Assembly (NCBI GenBank): GCA_964608615.1
Contig: CAZSQG010000003.1
Location: 1 to 64,000, forward strand
Direction: 5' to 3'
From: CALEUX01 sp964608615
GTDB taxonomy: Bacteria > Bacteroidota > Bacteroidia > Bacteroidales > Marinilabiliaceae
DNA length: 64,000 bases
Shown here: positions 56,308 through 64,000 of the stretch, in pieces
Layout of the letters: the number at the start of each line of letters is the position of its first letter
Numbering within the stretch: position 1 is the stretch's first letter
Program-made: the position numbers and the translations under genes
The notes under the pieces: generated by a model
Told to the model about the DNA's origin: nothing
What the model saw: the letters and a program-made list of their open reading frames with translations, nothing else
Database searches by the model: none

Positions 56308-57261
56308 TCAGTTTCCAAACAATGATTCCACAAAGGCCTCACGGTTAAATGGTTGTAAATCATCTATTCCTTCACCAATACCAATGTATTTCACGGGCAC
56401 CTTAAACTGATCGGAGACTCCTATTACCACTCCACCTTTAGCTGTTCCATCCAGTTTTGTAATGGCCAGGGCATTTACTTCCGTGGCCAGGGTAAATTGC
56501 TTAGCCTGTTCAAAGGCATTCTGACCGGTTGAACCATCGAGAATAAGTAGAATTTCGTGAGGTGCATCAGGAACAACTTTTTGCATCACATTCTTTATTT
56601 TTGAAAGCTCATTCATCAGGTTTATCTTATTATGCAGCCTTCCTGCAGTATCAATAATGACCACATCAATATTTTGCGATTTAGCCGAATTTAATGCATC
56701 AAAAGCTACAGATGCGGGATCAGATCCCATTTTTTGCTTTACTAATGGCACACCCACGCGTTGTGCCCATATTTCGAGCTGGTCAATGGCGGCAGCACGA
56801 AAGGTATCACCTGCTCCCAACAGAACAGTTTTACCGGCACTCTTAAACTTATGAGCCAATTTACCAATTGTGGTGGTTTTACCAACTCCATTAACTCCCA
56901 CAACCATTATAACATAAGGTTTTTTATTGGCCGGCAGGTCAAAGTCTTCTATTTCTTCGGTGTTGTTTTCGGCAAGTAAACCAATAATCTCTTCTTTAAG
57001 GATTTTATCCAATTCACTTGCATCAATAAACTTATCACGTGACACACGGTTCTCGATGCGTTCAATTATTTTCAAGGTAGTATCAACACCAACATCTGAA
57101 CTAATAAGAACTTCTTCCAAATTATCAAGTACTTCTTCATCTACTTTTGAATGACCAACAACAACACGCGTGAGTTTCTTTAACACACTCTCCTTTGTTT
57201 TTGCTAATCCTTTATCGAGCTTTTCCTTTTTAACCCGGCTAAAACTGTCGAATAGTCCCAT
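56308..57261 (-). CDS. ftsY: Signal recognition particle receptor FtsY
   Basis: SRP-receptor GTPase for membrane protein targeting, 317 residues. G1 GVNGVGKTTTIGKLAHKF (about 118-135), DTFRAAAIDQLE, DTAGRLHN and TKLDGTAKGG; the N domain is short, with no long acidic A domain, as usual in Bacteroidota. It lies downstream of the rpmB-rpmG-DUF4295 cluster, separated by a terminator. Confidence 0.95.
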   Translation of the reverse strand: MGLFDSFSRVKKEKLDKGLAKTKESVLKKLTRVVVGHSKVDEEVLDNLEEVLISSDVGVDTTLKIIERIENRVSRDKFIDASELDKILKEEIIGLLAENNTEEIEDFDLPANKKPYVIMVVGVNGVGKTTTIGKLAHKFKSAGKTVLLGAGDTFRAAAIDQLEIWAQRVGVPLVKQKMGSDPASVAFDALNSAKSQNIDVVIIDTAGRLHNKINLMNELSKIKNVMQKVVPDAPHEILLILDGSTGQNAFEQAKQFTLATEVNALAITKLDGTAKGGVVIGVSDQFKVPVKYIGIGEGIDDLQPFNREAFVESLFGN

Positions 57262-57470
57262 ATTTTTTATTCTTATATTTATCCATATATCAGGTAGATA
57301 AGCAAATTGCTTATTTGGTTATTTCTATGCTGATATATAGTTTTCTTATTATACTCGAAATGATCTTTAGGCTCCGAATTATTCGAACGCAAAATCGTGA
57401 TAAAGATAATGATAATTGCCAAACAAGACGGGATACACCATAGATGACTTCGCCATGTAAAAACAAAACA

Positions 57471-57500
57471 AAAAAGCCCTCATTAACAGAGAGCTTTTTT
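57471..57500 (-). terminator. Terminator of rpmB-rpmG-DUF4295
   Basis: AAAAAAGC-CTC (57471-57482) pairs with GAG-GCTTTTTT (57489-57500), just past the DUF4295 stop. It also reads on the other strand. Confidence 0.8.
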
Positions 57501-57521
57501 TATTATCGCCTTAATAAAAAT

Positions 57522-57677
57522 TTATTTCTTATCAAAGAATTCTTTGGTCAATTCATTAACAACCATCTCAGAACGGAAACTGTAAGCTCCGGTTTTGGGC
57601 GATTTAACCATTTTAATTACACGGGTGTGACCTTTACCCGAACCTTTTTGTAATGTTGCTACTACTTTCTTAGCCAT
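57522..57677 (-). CDS. DUF4295 family small basic protein
   Basis: A 51-residue lysine-rich protein: MAKKVVATLQKGSGKGHTRV, then IKMVKSPKTGAYSFRSEMV and an FFDKK end. DUF4295 proteins are found in Bacteroidota next to rpmG and rpmB, as here (10-base gap to rpmG), and are thought to be ribosome-associated or ribosomal. It is below the size of most gene calls but the codon pattern, start and synteny make it secure. Confidence 0.9.
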   Translation of the reverse strand: MAKKVVATLQKGSGKGHTRVIKMVKSPKTGAYSFRSEMVVNELTKEFFDKK

Positions 57678-57687
57678 GACTTACAAT

Positions 57688-57876
57688 TTACTTAATTTCA
57701 CGATGTACCGTCATACGTTTAAGTATGGGATTGTACTTTTTTAATTCCAACCTATCAGGAGTGTTTTTCCGATTTTTCATGGTAATATACCGTGAAGTAC
57801 CAGGTTGTCCACTCTCTTTATGCTCGGTGCATTCCATAATTACCTGAATGCGGTTTCCTTTTCCTTTTTTTGCCAT
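57688..57876 (-). CDS. rpmG: 50S ribosomal protein L33
   Basis: A 62-residue bL33 (MAKKGKGNRIQVIMECTEHK, RYITMKNRKNTPDRLELKKYNP). The zinc-binding cysteine pairs of some L33 are not present, only one Cys remains, so it is the zinc-free form. Middle gene of rpmB-rpmG-DUF4295. Confidence 0.95.
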   Translation of the reverse strand: MAKKGKGNRIQVIMECTEHKESGQPGTSRYITMKNRKNTPDRLELKKYNPILKRMTVHREIK

Positions 57877-57892
57877 TTTTTAGTCCTCCTGA

Positions 57893-58135
57893 TTAAAAAT
57901 TAGAAATAAAACCTTTTTCCTTAGCCGATTTAAGAGCTGCATGGATTCCTACTTTATTAATCAGGCGAAGGCCCGAAGCAGATACCTTTAGTCTAACCCA
58001 ACGATCATCTTCTGGTAAATAGAATTTCTTATGGAAAAGGTTAGGATTGAACCTCCTCTTGGTTCTTCTTTTAGAGTGGGATACATTGTTCCCAACCATA
58101 AAACTCTTTCCTGTTATTTCACAAACTTTTGACAT
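57893..58135 (-). CDS. rpmB: 50S ribosomal protein L28
   Basis: An 80-residue bL28: MSKVCEITGKSFMVGNNVSHSKRRTKR, with the FNPNLFHKKFYLPEDDRWVRLKVSA core and GLRLINKVG. First gene of the cluster, 16 bases before rpmG. Confidence 0.96.
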   Translation of the reverse strand: MSKVCEITGKSFMVGNNVSHSKRRTKRRFNPNLFHKKFYLPEDDRWVRLKVSASGLRLINKVGIHAALKSAKEKGFISNF

Positions 58136-58457
58136 TGCTCAACCGTTTTTTTTCTTTATGTTTTTCAAACAGAGCGCAAAATACGGGATTTTCTTTCAAA
58201 AAAACAAATTGTTGATTCTTTTATTTCTTTGTTTTTTGTTTTTTTATGGATTAATTATGAATATCAGCCGTTATAATCTCATTATCACACTTAAACTAAA
58301 GATTAAATTACATGACATAAATAATTGTATATGTATTATATATGTTATGATTATTCATAAATAGCATCTTATATTTTCAACTACGGAATTCTTATCACTC
58401 AATCTCCATTATCATAAAATATTTTTCTTCAATGCACTATTTATTTTCCTTTTGGTA
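58136..58457. other. Intergenic region, promoter of rpmB expected
   Basis: About 320 AT-rich bases upstream of rpmB and downstream of cinA. No gene or terminator recognised. Confidence 0.5.
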
Positions 58458-59714
58458 CTACATCTCCCCTTTTTCAATCAACTGCTTCATCATAATTATG
58501 CCTGTTTCTGCCGTCCTGATAATGGTGTGTTCCCGGTTATTGCCAAATAAAAACTTATGGCTAATAACTTTTCCATTACCAGCCCAGGCTATCCAAACAG
58601 TACCAACAGGCTTTTCATCACTACCTCCAGTTGGACCGGCAACACCAGATGTTGCAATGGCGTAATGGGTATTTAACACCTTACAGGCCCCCAAAGCCAT
58701 CTGTTCAACCACTTGAGAACTTACGGCTCCATAGTTTTCAATGTCTTCAGGTGAAACACCCAATATCTCTGCTTTTATCTCATTGGCATATGCAACAATA
58801 CCTCCCTTAAAACATTGCGATGCTCCGGGAACAGAAGTTATAAGATGCGATATATAGCCGCCCGAACAGCTTTCAGCGCAAGCAAGAGTTGCATTTTTGT
58901 TTAATAATAGCTTTAATAAGTACTCTTCAGGCTTTTGATCATCAAACTCATAGATGTTTTCACCAACAATAGGATAAAGGGCCTTAACCGCCTTCCCAAT
59001 GGTTTGTTCAATAATATTTGCATCCCGTCCTTTACCCGATAAACGTAACCTGATTTTTCCAGGCGATGGTAAATAGGCTACTTTAATAAATGGCGGTATA
59101 CTATCTTCCCAATCACTCAACATCTCGGCTAAAACAGCTTCGGGGATATTTAAAATATAAACGGTTTTATGGATCACAACACCACTAACAAATTTCTCTT
59201 TCAGCCGGGGAATGATTTCCTGCTCCATGGCACGCTTCATTTCAGATGGCACACCTGGCATGGAAACAACCACCGCCTCCTTATGGTTGAACCACATAAC
59301 AGGAGCTGTTCCAATGATATTGCGGATTACAATGCAGCTTTCGGGCACCAGGGCCTGATCACGGTTTAGCTGGTTAATACTGATCGCGCCACGTCTCTTT
59401 AAAAAGTTCTCTATATCTGAAAACACTTCCTGATTGAAAACCAGTTTTGTATCAAAAAACTTGCATAACGTATTTTTGGTTATATCATCACGTGTTGGAC
59501 CTAAACCACCTGTAATAAGGACAATAGACGACCGTTCGGTGGCTTCTTTCAATACACTTAAGATCTCTTCCTCCTGNNNNNNNNNNCTAACTGATGTGAT
59601 CCGGCTAATTGAAAAACCAAATTTATTAAGTTGTTGACCCATCCAGGCCGAATTGGTATCCACAACCTGTCCTATCAGGAGTTCGTCGCCTATAGTGATG
59701 ATTTCTACTTGCAT
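58458..59714 (-). CDS. cinA: CinA-like protein (competence/damage-inducible)
   Basis: A 418-residue CinA: an N-terminal molybdopterin-binding-like domain with ITIGDELLIGQVVDTNSAW, GGLGPTRDDITKNTL and MPGVPSEM, and a C-terminal nicotinamide-nucleotide amidohydrolase domain (ACAESCSGGYISH, GGIVAYANEIKAEILGVS, TSGVAGPTGGSDEKPVGTVWIAW). NMN deamidation in NAD recycling is the likely function. The 10-N gap (59577-59586) falls near residue 43; the frame is the same on both sides, so the gap size recorded keeps the gene intact. Confidence 0.93.
   Translation of the reverse strand: MQVEIITIGDELLIGQVVDTNSAWMGQQLNKFGFSISRITSVXXXXQEEEILSVLKEATERSSIVLITGGLGPTRDDITKNTLCKFFDTKLVFNQEVFSDIENFLKRRGAISINQLNRDQALVPESCIVIRNIIGTAPVMWFNHKEAVVVSMPGVPSEMKRAMEQEIIPRLKEKFVSGVVIHKTVYILNIPEAVLAEMLSDWEDSIPPFIKVAYLPSPGKIRLRLSGKGRDANIIEQTIGKAVKALYPIVGENIYEFDDQKPEEYLLKLLLNKNATLACAESCSGGYISHLITSVPGASQCFKGGIVAYANEIKAEILGVSPEDIENYGAVSSQVVEQMALGACKVLNTHYAIATSGVAGPTGGSDEKPVGTVWIAWAGNGKVISHKFLFGNNREHTIIRTAETGIIMMKQLIEKGEM
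59577..59586. other. Assembly gap (10 N) inside cinA
   Basis: Ten undetermined bases; the frame is preserved across it as written. Confidence 0.95.
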
Positions 59715-59894
59715 TTTAACATACTATATTTAAAAGTTACTTTACGTTGATAATTATAAGAGTCAAGTAATAAGGAGTATAAAGAAATAAACAAAATAAT
59801 AAATGATTTCTTTAATATGAATATACTTAACTGTACCTATAAATGCAGATGGCTATCGGGTTTACACCTGTTTTGTTTTTTGTCGTGGAAGGAC

Positions 59895-60080
59895 TGCTAT
59901 GTTCAGCTCAAGGTATCGCCTTGGGATAAACAATAGCATCAAACAGGACGGGCTGAAAACCCAACTTAAATTAAGCTGTCCTTATCAGGGTGGAAAAACA
60001 TACATTGATCATTCAACACAAGGCAACGTGTTTGCTTTGCCATTGGGCTTAAATAATTTGGCCTTATACAGCCCGTTTAT
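59895..60080. repeat. Structured intergenic patch with nested inverted repeats
   Basis: It lies between cinA and the M48 gene. CAAGG/CCTTG (about 59919-59934) forms a small stem; CGGGCTG (59949-59955) is inverted as CAGCCCG (60069-60075). A plus-strand frame here (59899-60150) has an odd, low-information sequence and looks spurious. It resembles a degenerate palindromic extragenic repeat; no second copy was seen in the window. Confidence 0.45.
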
Positions 60081-60091
60081 TTGTCTTTCTT

Positions 60092-61324
60092 TTATGCCTT
60101 TTCATCCAAGGCTTCCAATCTCTTCAACAATGGCGGATGTGAATAATTAAAAAACACAAACAAAGGATGTGGCGTTGGATTACTCAACGATGAAGCCGAA
60201 AGCTTCTTTAATGCCGATTGTAAGGCCCTGGCATTTGCATGACGCGCAGCAAATGCATCGGCCTGAAATTCCTGATGGCGCGATAAAATAATCATTCCCA
60301 ATCCAAGAAATGCACTGATTGGTGAATATAACAGACCAAATCCAAGCAATCCAATGTGAAACGAGGGATGTTCCACACCAAGGGCTTGAGATATGGCAGG
60401 CTGATTCACAAACCAGCCCAATAAAAATAGGGTAATGCCTGCCTGCAGAACGCCCAATATGGATCCTATAATGATGTGTTTAAGCCTGAAATGACCTATT
60501 TCATGGGCCAAAACTGCCACTATTTCATCTGTTCTTAATTCGTTAATCAGGGTATCATATAAAACAATCCTTTTGTTTTTACCAAAACCGCTAAAAAAGG
60601 CATTGGCCTTTGTAGAACGTTTTGAGCCATTCATTACAAATACATTGTCGAGTGAAAAACCTGCTTTACGACTCATTTCTTCAATAGCTGTTCGCAATTC
60701 CCCTTTCTCCAGTGGCTCGAGTTTATTAAAAAGCGGTAAAATAAGTGTTGTGTAAAATTTGCTGAAAAAGAGCATAAAAAATGACAGAACAGTCCAGGCA
60801 TACAACCAGAAATAGCTCCCGGCCCAATGATAAAACCAGACAATTAAAAACAATAACAAACCACCAATAACAGCTCCCAAAAGCAATGATTTTATCAGGT
60901 CACCAATAAAGGTTCCTACAGTTGTTTTATTAAAACCAAAGTGCTCTTCAATAACAAAAGTATCATATATTGAAAATGGCAGCGATATCAACATGGATGC
61001 CAAACCAATTATTCCGAAAAACAACAATGGTTGCCATAATTCATTTGCAATTATTTGGCCAACTAAACCATCTAAAAAAGCAAATCCCTGAAACCATAAA
61101 ACGGCTAAAATAACCAACAATGAAAATGTTGAAGATATTAAACCAAAACGATAATTAGCAATACGATATCTCTTCTGCTTCTGGAATTTATCATCGGGAT
61201 AAACATCGCTTAAGCTTTTGGGTACAACATCACTCCAACTTTTGCGGTTCAGTTCTCCCAGGATAAACTCCCAAATGGCTTCTAATATAATTATGGCCAG
61301 AATAACAAAGAAAAGTATAGTCAT
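60092..61324 (-). CDS. M48 family metallopeptidase (Ste24/CAAX protease type)
   Basis: A 410-residue membrane zinc protease with about seven membrane helices. The zinc motif is HEIGH in AVLAHEIGHFRLKH (about residue 275), with the third ligand region FQADAFAARHA. The N-terminal segment and FNKTTVGTFIGDLIKSLLLGA are typical of the Ste24 branch. Likely role is membrane protein quality control. A solitary gene, convergent with nothing. Confidence 0.9.
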   Translation of the reverse strand: MTILFFVILAIIILEAIWEFILGELNRKSWSDVVPKSLSDVYPDDKFQKQKRYRIANYRFGLISSTFSLLVILAVLWFQGFAFLDGLVGQIIANELWQPLLFFGIIGLASMLISLPFSIYDTFVIEEHFGFNKTTVGTFIGDLIKSLLLGAVIGGLLLFLIVWFYHWAGSYFWLYAWTVLSFFMLFFSKFYTTLILPLFNKLEPLEKGELRTAIEEMSRKAGFSLDNVFVMNGSKRSTKANAFFSGFGKNKRIVLYDTLINELRTDEIVAVLAHEIGHFRLKHIIIGSILGVLQAGITLFLLGWFVNQPAISQALGVEHPSFHIGLLGFGLLYSPISAFLGLGMIILSRHQEFQADAFAARHANARALQSALKKLSASSLSNPTPHPLFVFFNYSHPPLLKRLEALDEKA

Positions 61325-61398
61325 TTTTTAAAATTGAAATAACAAAAATAGAAACAGAGAATTTATGTAAACATAAAGTCTCTGCATCTGCTAATAAT

Positions 61399-61416
61399 AT
61401 GAAACGAGTCATGGTT
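61399..61416 (+). repeat. Possible fragment of the repeated leader element
   Basis: TATGAAACGAGTCATGGT resembles the first block of copies A and B (ATGAAACGAGCCATGAG) but on the opposite strand and with no further blocks. It may be chance. Confidence 0.25.
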
Positions 61417-61518
61417 AAAATTTACACAACGCATGTATATGATTATACAGGAGGGTTTCATATGACCTGACAAGAAAATTATAAACTCAAGGATAATTTA
61501 AGCCCAAACAGCCCAAAT

Positions 61519-62361
61519 TCATTTCTTTTTTGCACTCACAACCTTTTTTTCCTGAACAAGAGGATTGGTAATTGCCCTGTAAATCAAATATACCCCAAAA
61601 ATCACAAAGGGAATACTTAGTATCTGTCCCATATTGAGGTTCATTCCTTCTTCAAAGGACTCCTGGTTTTCTTTTACAAATTCAATAAAGAAACGGGTGG
61701 CAAAAATACCAATCAGGAAAACACCAAAAAGAAGACCCTGTTTTTCACGGGCATTTGTACGCCAATACATGTACATCATTATTACAAAAGTAATAAGATA
61801 ACATAATGCTTCGTATATCTGGGTTGGATGACGTGGCAGTTCAGGATTTTCAATGCCTGAAGCCCTAAGAAACCTAAAACCCCAGGGAAGGTCGGTGATA
61901 CGTCCCACAATTTCGGAATTCATAAGGTTACCTAAACGAATAAAAACACCGGCTAAGGCTACAGCTACTAATAGTCTATCCATGGTCCAGAACATGGATT
62001 TTTTAGTAACGTTTTTTGAATAAAGCCAGATGGCCACAATTATTCCAATAGCACCACCATGACTGGCAAGTCCGCCGTGCCATATTTTCAGAATTTCTTC
62101 AGGGTTTTGCGAATAATAGTCCCATCCATAAAAAATCACGTGCCCCAATCGTGCTCCTACTACCGTAGCAACCACTACATAAATAAATAGACTGTCCATC
62201 CATTTTTCGGGAGCGTTTTCGCGCTTAAACATCTTTTCAACTATGTAATACCCCAATAAAAACGAAATGGCAAAAAACAGTCCGTAATATCTAATCGACA
62301 ATGGTCCTAAAGAAAAGATTTCAGGGCTTATTGTCCATGTAATGAAATTAAATAGTGTCAT
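61519..62361 (-). CDS. lgt: Prolipoprotein diacylglyceryl transferase
   Basis: Inner-membrane enzyme that transfers diacylglycerol to the lipobox cysteine of lipoproteins. The 280 residues hold about seven membrane segments with the Lgt signature WHGGLASHGGAIG (about residue 94) and the conserved RLGNLMNSEIVG. IRYYGLFFAISFL matches the N-terminal block. The C-terminus is basic. It follows secA by 44 bases on the same strand, so the two may be co-transcribed. Confidence 0.95.
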   Translation of the reverse strand: MTLFNFITWTISPEIFSLGPLSIRYYGLFFAISFLLGYYIVEKMFKRENAPEKWMDSLFIYVVVATVVGARLGHVIFYGWDYYSQNPEEILKIWHGGLASHGGAIGIIVAIWLYSKNVTKKSMFWTMDRLLVAVALAGVFIRLGNLMNSEIVGRITDLPWGFRFLRASGIENPELPRHPTQIYEALCYLITFVIMMYMYWRTNAREKQGLLFGVFLIGIFATRFFIEFVKENQESFEEGMNLNMGQILSIPFVIFGVYLIYRAITNPLVQEKKVVSAKKK

Positions 62362-62405
62362 AAGGTTATTTTCTAATATGACGATTTAGTTATTTGATTA
62401 TCAGT

Positions 62406-64000
62406 TTAAGCATCTTTGCCGTGACATTGTTTGTATTTTTTTCCACTGCCACATGGACAAGGATCGTTACGTCCAACTTTCTTCTCAACACGTACCGGTT
62501 GGGTTACCACTGGCTCACGACGATCGCTGCTCCCCTCACGATTAGGATTTAAACCTGCCATGGGGTCATCTTTGGTGATTCGCAGTTTGCTCAAATCGGT
62601 TCTTCTACGTGATTCTGCTTCCCTTACCTGACTTGCATCCCTGATTGGTATATGGGCTTTGGCCAGAGAAGAAACTACTACTTTGTTGTTTTTGTCGATC
62701 ATGCCTTTAAACAGATCGAAAGACTCAAACTTATAAATCAATAATGGATCCTTTTGTTCATATGATGCATTTTGAACCGCCTGTTTTAAATCATCAAGTT
62801 CGCGCAGGTGTTCTTTCCAAGCATCATCAATGGTAATAAGCATAATGGCTTTTTCAAACGAGCGGGCTAGCTCCTTTCCTTTTGTTTCGTAGGCCTTTTT
62901 TAGGTTAGCAGTAATCTGGAAAAGCCGCTGACCATCTGAAATGGGTACCACAATATTTTCATAAACAGCCGATTTATTTTCATAAACATCCTTTATTACA
63001 GGATAGGCTTGTTTGGCCATGGATTCAATTTTTCGCTGGTAGTCGCCCCAAACCTTATCATACATTTGTTCAACCATCTCTTCGGGCTTACCTTTCTGAA
63101 ATTCCTCTTCGTTAAAAGGAACTTCACTTGAGAATACGCGAATCATTTCAAGTTTGAAATTCTCCAAATCGCCCAATTGCTGGTTTTCAATTAAGAGCGA
63201 TTCAACTGAATCGTACATCATATTGGAGATGTCAACCTGAATTCTTTCTCCAAACAAGGCATGTCGGCGTTTGGTATAAATTACTTCACGCTGAGAGTTC
63301 ATAACATCATCATATTCGAGCAAACGTTTACGTATTCCGAAGTTATTTTCTTCGACCTTCTTTTGAGCACGTTCAATGGAATTAGTAATCATACGGTGCT
63401 GAATCATCTCTCCTTCAGCAACACCCATACGATCCATATATTTCACAAGACGATCAGAGCCAAATAAGCGCATCAAATCATCCTCGAGAGATACAAAGAA
63501 CAGCGTAGAACCCGGATCGCCCTGACGCCCTGAACGACCACGCAACTGCCGGTCAACCCGTCGCGATTCGTGACGCTCTGTACCAACAATGGCCAAACCA
63601 CCTGCGTTTCTAACCTCAGGTGTAAGCTTAATGTCAGTACCACGACCGGCCATGTTGGTAGCAATAGTTACAACGCCTTTGTTACCAGCTTCGGCAACTA
63701 TCTCCGCCTCACGCTGGTGTAATTTTGCATTAAGGACGTTGTGCTTAATCCCACGTATTTTAAGCATTCGGCTTAGGAGCTCAGACACTTCAACCGAAGT
63801 GGTACCTACCAGAACAGGTCGCCCTTTTTCGACCAACATAACAATCTCATCAATAACCGCATTGTATTTTTCACGCTTGGTTTTGTAAACCTTATCATCC
63901 ATATCTTTTCGGATAATGGGTTTATTGGTGGGGATTACCACTACATCTAATTTATAGATGTCCCATAATTCTCCTGCTTCGGTCTCGGCAGTACCTGTCA
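62406..64000 (-). CDS. secA: Preprotein translocase subunit SecA (C-terminal half)
   Basis: The frame continues to the right edge of the window (TGTAETEAGELWDIYKLDVV before a GTG at 63941), so the 5' part is missing; about 531 residues are visible. The second nucleotide-binding domain is seen in GTTSVEVSELLS, TNMAGRGTDIKL and GTERHESRRVDRQLRGRSGRQGDPG, followed by the helical scaffold and wing. The C-terminal SEC-C zinc motif is CPCGSGKKYKQCH, preceded by a proline/arginine-rich linker. SecA drives export through SecYEG. Confidence 0.96.
   Translation of the reverse strand, partial: TGTAETEAGELWDIYKLDVVVIPTNKPIIRKDMDDKVYKTKREKYNAVIDEIVMLVEKGRPVLVGTTSVEVSELLSRMLKIRGIKHNVLNAKLHQREAEIVAEAGNKGVVTIATNMAGRGTDIKLTPEVRNAGGLAIVGTERHESRRVDRQLRGRSGRQGDPGSTLFFVSLEDDLMRLFGSDRLVKYMDRMGVAEGEMIQHRMITNSIERAQKKVEENNFGIRKRLLEYDDVMNSQREVIYTKRRHALFGERIQVDISNMMYDSVESLLIENQQLGDLENFKLEMIRVFSSEVPFNEEEFQKGKPEEMVEQMYDKVWGDYQRKIESMAKQAYPVIKDVYENKSAVYENIVVPISDGQRLFQITANLKKAYETKGKELARSFEKAIMLITIDDAWKEHLRELDDLKQAVQNASYEQKDPLLIYKFESFDLFKGMIDKNNKVVVSSLAKAHIPIRDASQVREAESRRRTDLSKLRITKDDPMAGLNPNREGSSDRREPVVTQPVRVEKKVGRNDPCPCGSGKKYKQCHGKDA

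Noticed and set aside
58458..59714. cinA as a broken gene because of the Ns
   Set aside because: Both sides of the gap are in the same frame and the N-terminal motif is interrupted only by about four codons.
59899..60150. Plus-strand open frame of 83 codons between cinA and the M48 gene
   Set aside because: Its translation is low in information and lies over inverted repeats; it runs into the M48 gene on the other strand. Read as non-coding repeat.
1..64000. tRNA, rRNA, tmRNA, RNase P RNA and CRISPR arrays
   Set aside because: I scanned intergenic regions by eye for T-loop (GGTTCGA-like), tmRNA and RNase P signatures and for regular direct repeats and found none. A covariance-model scan could still find small RNAs.

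Overview
The window looks like a chromosomal segment of an AT-rich member of the Bacteroidota, most likely Bacteroidales/Marinilabiliales. Lineage markers include a DUF4295 gene beside rpmG and rpmB, a NigD-type lipoprotein, a PorE-like TPR/PD40/OmpA protein, a fused E1 alpha/beta 2-oxoacid dehydrogenase, a NagB/PIG-L fusion, an Lnb-type (DUF4105) lipoprotein acyltransferase and several promoter boxes of the Bacteroidetes TAnnTTTG type. No rRNA, tRNA, CRISPR array, prophage or intact insertion sequence was recognised. Two 10-N gaps (3147-3156 and 59577-59586) show that this is a draft assembly.

Layout. 0-5 kb: an open reading frame end of unknown origin, then glnB-amtB (ammonium uptake and its PII regulator), a small porin and, divergently, a NigD-like lipoprotein and a PlsC acyltransferase. 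5-16 kb: a PorE-like envelope protein, a cryptochrome DASH, a receiver-only response regulator, a GH3-like/beta-lactamase-like exported protein, the NagB/PIG-L fusion and an M18 aminopeptidase. 16-26 kb: pyrB-pyrI behind a leader that resembles the enterobacterial pyrBI attenuator, a flavin reductase, an AddA/UvrD-like helicase-nuclease, a solitary sugar-binding lipoprotein, and an ApgM-family gene next to thrC. 26-38 kb: clpC and gyrA (divergent), TPR proteins, a class-C beta-lactamase-like hydrolase, Lnb and two unrecognised proteins. 38-46 kb: pyrK-pyrD, an XRE regulator with a cluster of palindromic sites, a 1-kb gene-free stretch, a flavodoxin and E2/E1 dehydrogenase genes. 46-64 kb: a tyrosine phenol-lyase-like enzyme, a second plsC, NADP isocitrate dehydrogenase, dnaX with a ten-A slippery tract, an Na/Pi cotransporter, rimO, ftsY, a ribosomal protein cluster, cinA, an M48 protease, lgt and the 3' half of secA.

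How the genes work together. Most of the window is housekeeping. Pyrimidine synthesis is represented twice (pyrBI, pyrKD). Membrane and lipoprotein biogenesis is represented by two plsC genes, lgt, lnb, secA and ftsY; nitrogen assimilation by glnB-amtB; amino acid metabolism by thrC with its probable homoserine kinase, the branched-chain/2-oxoacid dehydrogenase and the phenol-lyase-like enzyme.

The most interesting signals are non-coding or translational: (1) dnaX can only produce its tau-like C-terminal domain by slippage on A10-G; (2) a repeated, hairpin-rich leader of about 100-150 nt lies before glnB and before the E1 gene, and in the second case supplies the start codon; (3) a terminator overlaps the end of a 46-codon T-rich leader ORF before pyrB, between divergent genes; (4) TTTACATATGTAA-like palindromes cluster around the XRE gene and pyrK.
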